64,000 bases of DNA from Lachnospiraceae bacterium (lineage in GTDB: Bacteria > Bacillota > Clostridia > Lachnospirales > Lachnospiraceae), in contig JAFRZM010000011.1 of the NCBI GenBank assembly GCA_017442585.1, positions 1 through 64,000 of the forward strand, in the 5' to 3' direction. This document shows positions 23,485 to 31,483 of the stretch, piece after piece. Each line of letters begins with the position of its first letter. Position 1 is the stretch's first letter. The position numbers were made by a program, and so were the translations under genes. The notes under the pieces were generated by a model. That model worked only from the letters and a program-made list of their open reading frames with translations. It was not told where the DNA came from and searched no databases.

Positions 23485-25213
23485 TATGTTAAAGAAGTTC
23501 TTTGACTTTTGCAATAAAAGGAACAGGGATAAGTTTTACGGTGCGGTAGCGCTTGGAGTTTTGGACGCACTTTTTGGTGCGATGAAGATACCGGCGGCGT
23601 TCTTTGCGATAACGGCCGTACTGAATAACGAGATTAATAAAGAGGCTTTTATTAAAGTTATAGGTTTTATGCTTATAAGTACGATAGGTAAGACCGTTGT
23701 TAACCGTTTTTCGCAGATGATGCAGACGGAAGGCGGATATGATACATGTGCATTAAAACGTATTGAAATAGGTGAACATTTAAGATATCTTCCGATGGGA
23801 TATTTTAACGATACAAGCCTAGGTCATATAACATCTGTTACAACGAATACCTTAGAGCAGATGAGTGATATCGCAACGCGCGCGATAATGATGGTTCTCC
23901 AAGGTAGCATCACGACAGCAGTTATCGGTGTCGGAATGTTTATCTTTGACGTTCGTATCGGATTTATATCTGTTATATGTATTCTGATATTTATGCTTGT
24001 AAATACCGTAACCAATAAGAAAGTTGCGGCAGTTGCGGACGAGAAGATTGAAGCGGACCGCGAGATGGTAGGCGTTATCCTGGAGTACATTCAGGGTATA
24101 GCAGAGATAAGAAATTATAACATTTTCTCAAGAAACGCTTCCAAAGTAGGTAAAAGCGTTGAACGTAAGAAGAACGCAGATATTAAGGCAGAAACAACCG
24201 CAATCCCTGCAGTCGGTTTCCAGATGCTTTTATGTAAGTTGTTCGGAGTTTTGATTGCAGGAACGTCACTTTACTTTTACTTTGACGGAACGATGGAGCT
24301 TAATTATCTTATAACGATGCTTATGTGTTCATTTATGATATTCGAAGCGCTTGATTCTGCGGGAATCTATACGGCACTTTTAAAGATAATAGGCAAGGGC
24401 GTAGATCTTGCAAATGAAGTTTTAAGCATCGAGCAGATGGATATTAACGGCGAGAACATAACACCTGCAAATCATGATATACATTTGGAACACGTATCTT
24501 TTGCCTATGAGAACAGGAAGATTATTGATGACGTAACACTTGATATAAAAGAGAAAACTACGACTGCAATCGTTGGACCATCAGGTGGCGGAAAGACAAC
24601 CATTACTTCGTTAATCGCAAGGTTCTGGGATGTAGACGAAGGCAGTGTAACTCTCGGCGGAAGAAACGTTAAGAATTATAGTTTCGATTCTCTTATGGAG
24701 AATTTTAGTTTTGTATTCCAGCGTGTATATCTTTTCGAGGATACGATTGCCAATAATATAAGATTCGGTCGCCCGGAGGCTTCAATGGATGAGGTTATTG
24801 CCGCTGCTAAGAAGGCAAGATGTCACGGATTTATTGAAGCGTTACCTAACGGCTATGAAACTGTAGTCGGTGAAGGCGGAGCCACACTTTCAGGTGGTGA
24901 GAAGCAGCGTATCGCGATAGCGCGTGCAATTATGAAGGATGCGCCTATAATAATCCTTGACGAAGCAACAGCTAACGTCGATCCTGAAAATGAAAAAGAA
25001 CTTACTGAAGCGATTGAGAATCTTACAAAAGAAAAGACAATAATAATGATCGCACATAGACTTAAGACCGTAAGAAATGCAGATCAGATTATTGTTATCG
25101 ATAAGGGTAAGATTGTACAAAAAGGTAAGCATGAAGAACTTATGGCGATGGATGGAATCTACAGGAATTTCGTGTCCGGAAGACGTAAGGCTGTAAGTTG
25201 GAAAATAGCATAA
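23477..25213 (+). CDS. ABC transporter, permease-ATPase (half 2)
   Basis: A 578-residue half-transporter with six helices (about 15-310) and an ATPase domain: Walker A GPSGGGKTT, signature TLSGGEKQRIAIARA, Walker B IIILDEATANVD, H-loop MIAHRL. Both ATPase sites look catalytically complete in the two halves. ATG 23477 follows AAGGAGGAGAACGC and overlaps the end of the preceding gene by 8 bp, so translation is coupled. It is distantly similar to the irtAB/ybtPQ style of transporters, which fits the iron context, but the substrate and direction are not established. Confidence 0.87.
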   Translation: MLSMLKKFFDFCNKRNRDKFYGAVALGVLDALFGAMKIPAAFFAITAVLNNEINKEAFIKVIGFMLISTIGKTVVNRFSQMMQTEGGYDTCALKRIEIGEHLRYLPMGYFNDTSLGHITSVTTNTLEQMSDIATRAIMMVLQGSITTAVIGVGMFIFDVRIGFISVICILIFMLVNTVTNKKVAAVADEKIEADREMVGVILEYIQGIAEIRNYNIFSRNASKVGKSVERKKNADIKAETTAIPAVGFQMLLCKLFGVLIAGTSLYFYFDGTMELNYLITMLMCSFMIFEALDSAGIYTALLKIIGKGVDLANEVLSIEQMDINGENITPANHDIHLEHVSFAYENRKIIDDVTLDIKEKTTTAIVGPSGGGKTTITSLIARFWDVDEGSVTLGGRNVKNYSFDSLMENFSFVFQRVYLFEDTIANNIRFGRPEASMDEVIAAAKKARCHGFIEALPNGYETVVGEGGATLSGGEKQRIAIARAIMKDAPIIILDEATANVDPENEKELTEAIENLTKEKTIIMIAHRLKTVRNADQIIVIDKGKIVQKGKHEELMAMDGIYRNFVSGRRKAVSWKIA

Positions 25214-25300
25214 TAACGAGTCAAAGCGCCTTGTGCTTGCACAAAAGGCGCCTTGATGAGAAATGTATCGAGACGATAGTCGAGATAGCATAATGACGAG
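25205..25300 (+). repeat. Hairpin bracketed by 16-bp direct repeats
   Basis: ATAGCATAATAACGAG (25205-25220) recurs with one change at 25285-25300. Between the copies is a long hairpin (TCAAAGCGCCTTGTGC with GCACAAAAGGCGCCTTGA). The first repeat includes the stop codon of the upstream ABC gene. It may be a partial terminator or RNA-processing site that tunes expression between the ABC and ECF genes. Confidence 0.45.
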
Positions 25301-25311
25301 GTTTAATTAAA

Positions 25312-25902
25312 ATGAATTCAAAGAAATTAACAGCAAAGGATTTTATAACAATAGGTATTTTTACAGCGATATGGTTCGTAGTTGAGTTTGCATGCGGTAT
25401 GCTTGGATATATTCATCCTTATATTGTTGCGGGATATGCAGTAATACTTCCGATAGTCGGTGCCGTTCCGATGATGCTTTTCTACACAAAGGTTGAAAAG
25501 TTCGGAATGATAAGTATTATGTCTGTTTTAATCGCTATTATTATGTTTGTTACCGGAATGGGATTTCTGGGTGCGCCAATAACGATTCTTTCGGGCATTA
25601 TAGCAGATTTTATTGCGAAGTCCGGTGGATATAAGAGCTTTAAGAAGACAGTATTAAGCTACAGTGTTTTCTGTATCTGGGTTTGTGCTAACTTTTTCCC
25701 TGTTGTAGTAACAGCAGACTCTTACAGACAGGACTTAATTGATGCGGGATTCTCTGCGGAGTATAGCGAGAGTTTGTTTAGAGCTATAAATTATAAGACA
25801 ATCGGTATTTTGGTAGTTTTATGCTTTATATTCGGTATAATTGGTGCTTATATCGGAAAGGCAGTTGTAAGAAAACATTTTGAGAAGGCCGGAATAGTGT
25901 AA
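25312..25902 (+). CDS. MptD-family ECF transporter S component
   Basis: A 196-residue protein with five or six helices of the MptD/TIGR02185 type (LTAKDFITIGIFTAIWFVVE near the start, FACGMLGYIHPY, GAPITILSGIIADFIA in the middle). It is the substrate-binding subunit of the ECF importer encoded with the next two genes. Such S components travel with heterodimeric ABC exporters in streptococci and clostridia. A haem or chelated-iron ligand is my inference from the locus. The stop overlaps the next start (TAATG). Confidence 0.82.
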   Translation: MNSKKLTAKDFITIGIFTAIWFVVEFACGMLGYIHPYIVAGYAVILPIVGAVPMMLFYTKVEKFGMISIMSVLIAIIMFVTGMGFLGAPITILSGIIADFIAKSGGYKSFKKTVLSYSVFCIWVCANFFPVVVTADSYRQDLIDAGFSAEYSESLFRAINYKTIGILVVLCFIFGIIGAYIGKAVVRKHFEKAGIV

Positions 25903-26606
25903 TGAAAGTAAAGTTGGATCCGAGAACGAAACTTTATATGATACTAATAGTTTCCGCTCTTATAATGCTAAGTGCGACAACACCGTTTTTATGGGCGATA
26001 AGGATTTTTATCACGTTTATACCGATAGCATTTCTTATTGTTGAAAAAAGATATACGAGCGCATTTGTATTTACGGGTGCTTATACATTGGCACTCATAA
26101 TGACATTTGTATTGGTAACGGATGAATCATCAGGTTTTTTAAAATCTTTTCTTACAGGATACAGCGGGATCGTGGTGCAGTTTATGCCTGCACTTATTGT
26201 GGCCTGGTATGTGGTAAGAACGACTAAGATAGATGAATTCATGTCTGCTATGCAGAAAATGCATATTCCTGATGGAATAACGATTTCGCTTGCGGTTGTA
26301 ATGAGATTTTTCCCTACCATAAAAGAGGAATATGGATCTATATGTGACGCCATGAAGATGAGGGGATTGTCGCTTGGCGGCGGGAACGTTGCAAAAATGG
26401 TGGAATACAGAATGATACCGTTATTATTCTCTTGCGTAAATATCGGAGATGAACTTTCTGCAGCAGCGATAACAAGGGGACTTGGCGGAACAGTTAAAAG
26501 AAGCAGTATAGAAAAATTAAGATTAACGGTTCATGACTGGATGCTTATAATGATGTTTAGTGCATTGACGATTTGTTTTGTCTATTCCAAATACTTTAAG
26601 GCTTGA
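25902..26606 (+). CDS. ECF transporter T component (transmembrane)
   Basis: A 234-residue CbiQ/EcfT-type protein: DPRTKLYMILIVSALIML at the start, four or five helices, and the coupling-helix motifs MKMRGLSLGGG and AAAITRGLGGTVKR (two Ala/Arg-Gly signatures that contact the ATPases). It scaffolds the S component and the double ATPase. It overlaps its neighbours on both sides (TAATG at the start; the stop lies just before the ATPase start), so the three are translated together. Confidence 0.87.
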   Translation: MKVKLDPRTKLYMILIVSALIMLSATTPFLWAIRIFITFIPIAFLIVEKRYTSAFVFTGAYTLALIMTFVLVTDESSGFLKSFLTGYSGIVVQFMPALIVAWYVVRTTKIDEFMSAMQKMHIPDGITISLAVVMRFFPTIKEEYGSICDAMKMRGLSLGGGNVAKMVEYRMIPLLFSCVNIGDELSAAAITRGLGGTVKRSSIEKLRLTVHDWMLIMMFSALTICFVYSKYFKA

Positions 26607-26614
26607 GGTGTATT

Positions 26615-28129
26615 GTGGAAGAAAGCATAGTTAAAATAGAACATGTAAGTTTTAAGTATAAAGGTTCAAACAATCTCCTATTAAATAATATATGCCTTAC
26701 AATAAATAAGGGCGAAACAGTTTTGCTTACCGGAGAGTCAGGCTCCGGTAAGACTACTGTTATAAGACTGATAAACGGACTTATTCCGCATTATTATCAA
26801 GGAGATTTAAGCGGAGATGTTACAGTTTCAGGATATGATATTAAGAATACGCAGTTATACGAGCTTGCGGGAACTGTAGGCACTGTTTTTCAAAATCCGA
26901 GAAGTCAGTTTTTCTCTGTTGATACGGATGGGGAAATAGTATTCGGACCTGAAAACATTGGACTTGATCCTGATGAAATTCTAGAACGAAAAGATATGGT
27001 CGTTTGCGACATGCATATAGAAAAGCTTTTGGGAAGAAGCTTGTTTGAGTTATCGGGCGGAGAAAAGCAGGCAATCGCCTGTGCTTCGGTTTCGGCGCTT
27101 TTACCTGATGTAATATTGCTTGATGAACCGTCCTCAAATCTTGATAGGGTTTCGATAGAGCGGCTTAGAGAAGAAATCGAGGTTTGGAAAAGCCAGGGCA
27201 AGACGATAATAATTTCAGAGCACCGCCTATGGTATTTAAATGGTCTTTTGGACAGAGTGATATTTATGCAAGACGGTAAAATGGCAAACGAATGGTCCGG
27301 AAATGAGTTTTTTTCCAAAACAGTCGAAGAAATAAGAGAATTAAAGCTCAGGCCATTATGTGTTAGAAATTATTTTACGGATGATTGCAAAAGGGAATGC
27401 GATGGAAAAACCGGGTGCAAAAATATTGTATCGGTGCCGGAGTCAAAAGATGGTGCGGTATTAAGAGATTTCTACTTTTCGTATCATAGAAAACCGTTTC
27501 TTTTCTTTAAGAGACGATTTACGGAAAATGACGAAGGGCTTGCTCTAAACACCAAAAGCTTGGTGTTGCCGAAGGGTGCGGTCATCGGCGTCATAGGAAA
27601 GAACGGAACCGGAAAGTCAACATTTTTAAGATGTATGTGTGGACTTGAAAATGATTGTAAAGGAATCATAGAGTCAGGAGGTAAAAGCTATAAAGGTAGA
27701 GAACGACTGAAACTAAGTTATATGGTTATGCAGGACGTCAATCATCAGCTTTTTACAGATAGTGTAAAGGCAGAAGTTTTACTTTCAATGGAAAAGGAAG
27801 ATGAAAAGCATACAGACGATATTTTAAAAAGCCTTGGAATATATGAATATAAGGACAAGCACCCGATGGCATTATCAGGAGGGCAGAAGCAGAGAGTTGC
27901 CATAGCATCTGCGATTGCGGCAAATGCTAAGTTAATGCTTTTTGACGAACCGACGTCGGAACTTGATTATCTTCATATGGAAAAGGTTGGAGAACTCTTG
28001 AAAACCTTGGCTTCATCGGGTAAGATAGTTTTAGTGGCAACACATGATCCGGAACTTATAGATATGTGCTGTGATTATGTGCTTTGTATTGAGAACGGGC
28101 GACTCGGGTATATGAAGAGGGTGGAATAA
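26615..28129 (+). CDS. ECF transporter double ATPase (A component)
   Basis: A 504-residue fusion of two ABC ATPases. Domain 1 (about 1-230): Walker A GESGSGKTT, signature ELSGGEKQ, Walker B ILLDEPSSNLD. Domain 2 (about 285-504): GKNGTGKST, LSGGQKQRVAIA, LFDEPTSELD. The linker has a cluster of cysteines (CKRECDGKTGCKN), unusual for this family. I chose the GTG at 26615 because GAGGTG lies just before it; a TTG at 26603 is also in frame. It powers the S and T subunits encoded just upstream. Confidence 0.87.
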   Translation: MEESIVKIEHVSFKYKGSNNLLLNNICLTINKGETVLLTGESGSGKTTVIRLINGLIPHYYQGDLSGDVTVSGYDIKNTQLYELAGTVGTVFQNPRSQFFSVDTDGEIVFGPENIGLDPDEILERKDMVVCDMHIEKLLGRSLFELSGGEKQAIACASVSALLPDVILLDEPSSNLDRVSIERLREEIEVWKSQGKTIIISEHRLWYLNGLLDRVIFMQDGKMANEWSGNEFFSKTVEEIRELKLRPLCVRNYFTDDCKRECDGKTGCKNIVSVPESKDGAVLRDFYFSYHRKPFLFFKRRFTENDEGLALNTKSLVLPKGAVIGVIGKNGTGKSTFLRCMCGLENDCKGIIESGGKSYKGRERLKLSYMVMQDVNHQLFTDSVKAEVLLSMEKEDEKHTDDILKSLGIYEYKDKHPMALSGGQKQRVAIASAIAANAKLMLFDEPTSELDYLHMEKVGELLKTLASSGKIVLVATHDPELIDMCCDYVLCIENGRLGYMKRVE

Positions 28130-28911
28130 TGATAAGAACAGTTATTATGGGGCTTTTAATACCGTTTCTCGGAACGGCATTAGGCTCCTTTTGCGTATTT
28201 CTATTAAAAAACGAGATTAAGGAAGGAATTCAAAGGGCTTTAACGGGCTTTGCCGCGGGCGTTATGATTGCGGCATCTATTTGGAGTCTTATAGTGCCTG
28301 CAATAGACCAGTCTGCCGATATGGAGAGGTTTGCGTTTTTGCCTGCTTTTATAGGATTTTGGCTTGGAGTATTGTTCCTTCTTATATTGGATCATATAAT
28401 ACCGCATTTGCATTTTGTTGAGAATCAGACTGAAGGACCGAAAAGCAAATTTACAAGAACTGTGATGCTTGTACTTGCAGTTACACTTCATAATATCCCT
28501 GAGGGTATGGCGGTGGGCGTTGTATATGCGGGATTTATGAGCGGTTCTGCTAAGATTACCGCGGGTGCGGCACTTGCATTGGCTTTGGGAATTGCAATTC
28601 AGAACTTCCCGGAAGGTGCAATAATCTCCATGCCTTTATATGCAGAAGGTAAAAGCAAGGTTAAGTCCTTTTTCCTTGGAGTATTGTCGGGCGCGGTTGA
28701 GCCGGTGTTCGGAGCACTGACTGTAATACTTGCAAGTTTTGTTGTGCCGTTTATGCCGTATCTTTTGTCATTCGCGGCAGGTGCGATGCTTTATGTAGTT
28801 GTGGAAGAATTAATCCCTGAGATGTCTAAGGGAGAGCATTCACATGTCGGAGTTATATTCTTCGCAGTGGGATTTAGTCTTATGATGGCGCTTGATGTGG
28901 CGCTTGGATAG
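28129..28911 (+). CDS. ZIP-family metal transporter
   Basis: A 260-residue ZupT/GufA-type transporter with eight helices. The binuclear metal site is visible as HNIPEG in helix 4 (VTLHNIPEGMAVGV) and NFPEG in helix 5 (AIQNFPEGAIISMP). ZIP proteins import divalent metals (Fe, Zn, Mn) into the cytoplasm. Its start overlaps the ECF ATPase stop (TAATG), so it belongs to the same transcript and is probably under the same iron control. It is the last gene of the metal locus. Confidence 0.9.
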   Translation: MIRTVIMGLLIPFLGTALGSFCVFLLKNEIKEGIQRALTGFAAGVMIAASIWSLIVPAIDQSADMERFAFLPAFIGFWLGVLFLLILDHIIPHLHFVENQTEGPKSKFTRTVMLVLAVTLHNIPEGMAVGVVYAGFMSGSAKITAGAALALALGIAIQNFPEGAIISMPLYAEGKSKVKSFFLGVLSGAVEPVFGALTVILASFVVPFMPYLLSFAAGAMLYVVVEELIPEMSKGEHSHVGVIFFAVGFSLMMALDVALG

Positions 28912-28933
28912 TTTTATTAAGGGGTAATAAATA

Positions 28934-29470
28934 ATGGGTTATGATAAAGAGTGTGATATCTACGAGGCGGAAGATATCATTTTAAGAAAGGCAAAAGAGT
29001 CCGACCTTCAGGCAATCTGGAATAATGTCTGGAAGGATGAAGAGATTGCGAGGTTTATGCTTTGGGTTCCGACTAAGACGGAAGAAGAAGCGGTTATGCG
29101 CATGAAGCGTACGATAAATTATCAAAGCAAGATTCCGGCATATTTCGTGTGCTTAAAAGAAACGGACGAAGCGATAGGATTCGCGGGAATTAAGGAAGAA
29201 ATGCCGGGAGTATACGAAGACTGTGGAATCTGCGTTGCAAGTAAGTATCAGCGCCGGGGTTTCGGTAAGCAGGTTGTAAATGCGCTAACGGATATGGCGT
29301 TTAACTTTTTTAACGCGAATGAATTTATATATGGATGCTTTACGGAGAATAAGCCGTCAGCAGCACTTGCTAAGTCGCTTGGTTTTACCTATAAGGAAAG
29401 TAAAGACGAAGTAAGGGAGCATGACGGATATAAGTACGTGGCGGATTATTATCATAAACTTAGAGTATAG
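28934..29470 (+). CDS. GNAT-family N-acetyltransferase
   Basis: A 178-residue acetyltransferase of the RimJ/RimL-like GNAT group: ILRKAKESDLQAIWNNVW at the N-terminus, AIGFAGIKEEM strand, then the acetyl-CoA loop as CVASKYQRRGFGKQVVNAL (Q/RxxGxG/A type), and NKPSAALAKSLGFTYKES at the C-terminus. The acceptor is unknown. It starts at the ATG after AGGGGTAATAA, 22 bp after the ZIP gene, and may be read through from it. Confidence 0.85.
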   Translation: MGYDKECDIYEAEDIILRKAKESDLQAIWNNVWKDEEIARFMLWVPTKTEEEAVMRMKRTINYQSKIPAYFVCLKETDEAIGFAGIKEEMPGVYEDCGICVASKYQRRGFGKQVVNALTDMAFNFFNANEFIYGCFTENKPSAALAKSLGFTYKESKDEVREHDGYKYVADYYHKLRV

Positions 29471-29481
29471 TTATATATAGA

Positions 29482-29508
29482 ATTAGGCAATTCGAGCTTT
29501 TGCCTAAT
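29482..29508. terminator. Hairpin before the J-domain gene
   Basis: ATTAGGCAA pairs with TTGCCTAAT across a 9-nt loop; U-tract poor (GAATTATTT). A weak terminator at best. Confidence 0.4.
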
Positions 29509-29534
29509 GAATTATTTATAGGAGCAGGCAGTTT

Positions 29535-29966
29535 ATGTACAGGATAACGGAGAGCCAGGCGCTTGAAATCTTGGGATTAAAGGCAGGCAGCGATAAGGCA
29601 CAGATAAAGCGCGCATATCATATATTGGCTAAAAAATACCATCCGGATAATGAGCTTACGGGCAAAAAGGAAGCCTATGAGCTTATTCGTTCTGCGTATG
29701 AATTGCTCCTTAATAAAGAAGAGGCGCCTGTTATTCCACGCCGTATAATCGGTAAGCCCGAAAGTTTCTCAGTGATTAAGGCGAAGAAACAAGAATACGC
29801 AAGATTTCAGAAAAACTACGAGGAGCAGTTGAAGGAAGAATCCGAAGAAATGAAACGCCGCTCAAAAGAAGCGCGTCGCATAAAGGAAGAAAAGCAAAAG
29901 GAAGCCGAGTACGCTAAGCGTGCCGCAGAGATTCTAAGACGGTTGATATTGACTAGTGATAAGTAA
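29535..29966 (+). CDS. J-domain (DnaJ-like) protein
   Basis: A 143-residue protein. Residues about 5-60 form a J domain with the HPD tripeptide (KKYHPDNEL), which stimulates a DnaK-type Hsp70. There is no Gly/Phe region and no zinc centre. The rest is a highly charged Lys/Glu-rich helix (about 80-140, e.g. KRRSKEARRIKEEKQKEAE), likely a coiled coil. The DnaK client and cellular role are unknown. It is 12 bp upstream of a NUDIX gene. Confidence 0.85.
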   Translation: MYRITESQALEILGLKAGSDKAQIKRAYHILAKKYHPDNELTGKKEAYELIRSAYELLLNKEEAPVIPRRIIGKPESFSVIKAKKQEYARFQKNYEEQLKEESEEMKRRSKEARRIKEEKQKEAEYAKRAAEILRRLILTSDK

Positions 29967-29978
29967 GAAAGGGAAAAG

Positions 29979-30461
29979 ATGAGTAAGGATATTACGGTTA
30001 AGTGCAATGACGGAATTGTTAATATTCGCGTCGGAGCAATAATCATAAAAGATAATAAGGTATTAATGGCGAAAAACGACAGAGATCCGTATTATTATTC
30101 TGTCGGAGGAAGAATACAGTTTGGAGAAAGTTCTGAGCAGGCAATTAAAAGAGAAGTCAAAGAAGAACTTGGCCTTGATTTGGAAATCGATAGACTTGGA
30201 TTCGTTCATGAGAACTTCTTTATGGGAGATTTCGGTGAATACGATGGCAAGCTTTTCTATGAAATATGCTTTTATTATTACATGAAGGTGCCGGAGGAAT
30301 TTAACTTTGTATGCGAATCCGTAACAGAAAGTGGTTTAAACGAGCGAATGGAATGGGTTCCGTTTGATACGAAGGAAGATATTTATCCATCATTCTTCCG
30401 TACAGAATTAAAGAATCCTGAAAAAGACGTAAGGCATATCATAGTGGATGAAAGGGTGTAG
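29979..30461 (+). CDS. NUDIX hydrolase
   Basis: A 160-residue pyrophosphohydrolase. The complete Nudix box is present as GGRIQFGESSEQAIKREV followed by KEELGL (G-x5-E-x7-REV-x-EE-x-GL). The AIIIKDNKVLMAKNDRDPYYY start and the C-terminal ERMEWVPFDT strand match 8-oxo-dGTP/NTP-cleaning type enzymes. The substrate cannot be told. It overlaps the next gene by 1 nt (TAGTG), which is a DNA-repair-like fusion, so a nucleotide/DNA damage theme is possible. Confidence 0.87.
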   Translation: MSKDITVKCNDGIVNIRVGAIIIKDNKVLMAKNDRDPYYYSVGGRIQFGESSEQAIKREVKEELGLDLEIDRLGFVHENFFMGDFGEYDGKLFYEICFYYYMKVPEEFNFVCESVTESGLNERMEWVPFDTKEDIYPSFFRTELKNPEKDVRHIIVDERV

Positions 30462-31105
30462 TGTTGAATATGTTTAATACCAGAGAAAAGGTTTTAGAAT
30501 ATGGGTTATCATTTCCGGATACGTACCGGGATGCGCCTTTCCATGACGACAATTGGCAACTTGTAAGGTATAAGGGCAATAAGAAGGCATTTCTTTGGAC
30601 TTATGAGAAGGATGGATATTTAAATCTTAACCTTAAAGTGGATCCAATAAAGGCACATTTTTGGAGAGACGTTTATAAGTCGGTAATTCCGGGATATCAT
30701 CAGAATAAAGAGCATTGGAATACCGTTATCTTAGACGGTAGCATCCCTGATAAGGATATTAAACTCATGATTGCAGAGAGCTTTGACCTGGTTTCTGATA
30801 GCACGTCAAAGCGCATATACGAGGCGGTTAAGCGGATACCTTATGGAAAGGTTGCTACATATTCGCAAGTGGCGGAGGCGGTAGGCAATAGGAAGATGTC
30901 ACGCGCAGTCGGGAATGCGCTTCATAAGAATCCGGATCCGTCATCGATACCGTGCTTTAGAGTTGTAAATGCTAAGGGTGAGCTTTCCGGCGAATTCGCT
31001 TTTGGTGGTAAAGATAGACAAAAACAATTACTCGAGGCCGAAGGCATTGAAGTAATAAACGGCAGAGTAGACTTATCGAAGTACCAATGCGATTTAAGAC
31101 CATAA
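30461..31105 (+). CDS. MmcQ/YjbR - alkyltransferase-like fusion
   Basis: A 214-residue two-domain protein. Residues 1-105 are an MmcQ/YjbR (CyaY-like fold) domain: YGLSFPDTYRDAPFHDDNW, then GYHQNKEHWNTVILDGS. Residues about 115-205 are the O6-alkylguanine-DNA alkyltransferase fold: IPYGKVATYSQVAEAVG, RAVGNALHKNP and PCFRVVNAKG with C165. The family motif is PCHRV; here the histidine of the Cys-His-Glu relay is Phe166, so the activity may be altered. Start codon is uncertain (GTG 30461, TTG 30464 or ATG 30470). Confidence 0.87.
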   Translation: MLNMFNTREKVLEYGLSFPDTYRDAPFHDDNWQLVRYKGNKKAFLWTYEKDGYLNLNLKVDPIKAHFWRDVYKSVIPGYHQNKEHWNTVILDGSIPDKDIKLMIAESFDLVSDSTSKRIYEAVKRIPYGKVATYSQVAEAVGNRKMSRAVGNALHKNPDPSSIPCFRVVNAKGELSGEFAFGGKDRQKQLLEAEGIEVINGRVDLSKYQCDLRP

Positions 31106-31111
31106 TCGCGT

Positions 31112-31140
31112 TTGACAAAACTGTGGGGACGTACTATAAT
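31112..31140 (+). promoter_or_regulatory. Promoter of the antisense RNA
   Basis: Perfect TTGACA (31112-31117), 17 nt, TATAAT (31135-31140), facing the end of the small toxin gene. No plus-strand gene follows within 500 bp. Confidence 0.8.
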
Positions 31141-31150
31141 TTGCTTAAAT

Positions 31151-31180
31151 AAAGGTGTTACCGATAGACGGTTGCCCTTA
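31151..31180 (+). repeat. Inverted repeat, left arm (toxin locus)
   Basis: AGGTGTTACC (31153-31162) and ACGGTTGCCCTT (31168-31179) are the reverse complements of 31408-31417 and 31385-31396. It begins about 4 nt after the predicted start of the antisense RNA. Confidence 0.8.
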
Positions 31181-31187
31181 GCGACTC

Positions 31188-31222
31188 AAAATGACCGCAT
31201 TATGGCTAGGAGCGGTCATTTT
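31188..31222. terminator. Terminator of antisense RNA (bidirectional)
   Basis: An 11-bp perfect stem, AAAATGACCGC/GCGGTCATTTT, then GCTTTTTATT on the plus strand. On the minus strand the stem covers the toxin stop codon region and lacks a separate U-tract, so toxin transcripts may read through it. Confidence 0.8.
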
Positions 31223-31316
31223 GCTTTTTATTGGAATTGGTTCCAATAGAGTAGCCGAGGCTAAAACAAGTTATGCATAATGCAAGGACTGTGATAAGAC
31301 TTTCGACTGTCAGCAT
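31206..31316 (-). CDS. Small hydrophobic peptide, holin-like type I toxin
   Basis: A 36-codon gene with an excellent ribosome site (AAGGAGGGTGATATTT before ATG at 31314-31316). The peptide has a short N-terminus (MLTVES), one hydrophobic helix (about residues 7-24, LITVLALCITCFSLGYSI) and a polar Lys/Asn tail (NSNKKQNDRS). This is the layout of the Firmicutes holin-like toxins (TxpA/BsrG-like), which depolarise the membrane. It has its own consensus-like promoter and a structured leader, and it faces a convergent antisense RNA. Family membership is inferred from size, topology and context. Confidence 0.7.
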   Translation of the reverse strand: MLTVESLITVLALCITCFSLGYSIGTNSNKKQNDRS

Positions 31317-31382
31317 AAATATCACCCTCCTTTCTTCTTGTTAATACAAGCAAGAATGTCAGAGGGCTTAGCCCTCCGATTA

Positions 31383-31419
31383 AGAAGGGCAACCGTCCAC
31401 CGTGTATGGTAACACCTTA
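31383..31419 (-). repeat. Inverted repeat, right arm (toxin mRNA 5' end)
   Basis: Mirror of 31151-31180 with a longer centre (11 nt instead of 5). It forms the first ~35 nt of the toxin transcript, so both RNAs begin with nearly the same sequence. Confidence 0.8.
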
Positions 31420-31424
31420 AATAT

Positions 31425-31453
31425 ATTATAACACGAACAAACATTCGAAACAA
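31425..31453 (-). promoter_or_regulatory. Promoter of the small toxin gene
   Basis: Minus strand: TTGTTT (31453-31448), 17 nt, TATAAT (31430-31425). The transcript would start near 31418. Its ~100-nt leader contains GAGGGC-TAA-GCCCTC (31362-31376) and a second hairpin, CTTGT/ACAAG, immediately before the ribosome site. Confidence 0.75.
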
Positions 31454-31483
31454 ATAAAATTTTTATAAACTTTGGAAAAAATA

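Larger units (their letters stand above)
31147..31230 (+). ncRNA. Predicted antisense antitoxin RNA
   Basis: An RNA of about 84 nt is expected from the consensus promoter to the hairpin at 31188-31222 with its U-tract. Its 3' part (31206-31230) is complementary to the last codons of the 36-residue peptide gene on the minus strand. Its 5' part contains one arm of an inverted repeat whose other arm begins the toxin mRNA. The arrangement is that of type I antitoxins such as RatA or RNA II of par; the RNA is predicted, not known. Confidence 0.6.
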
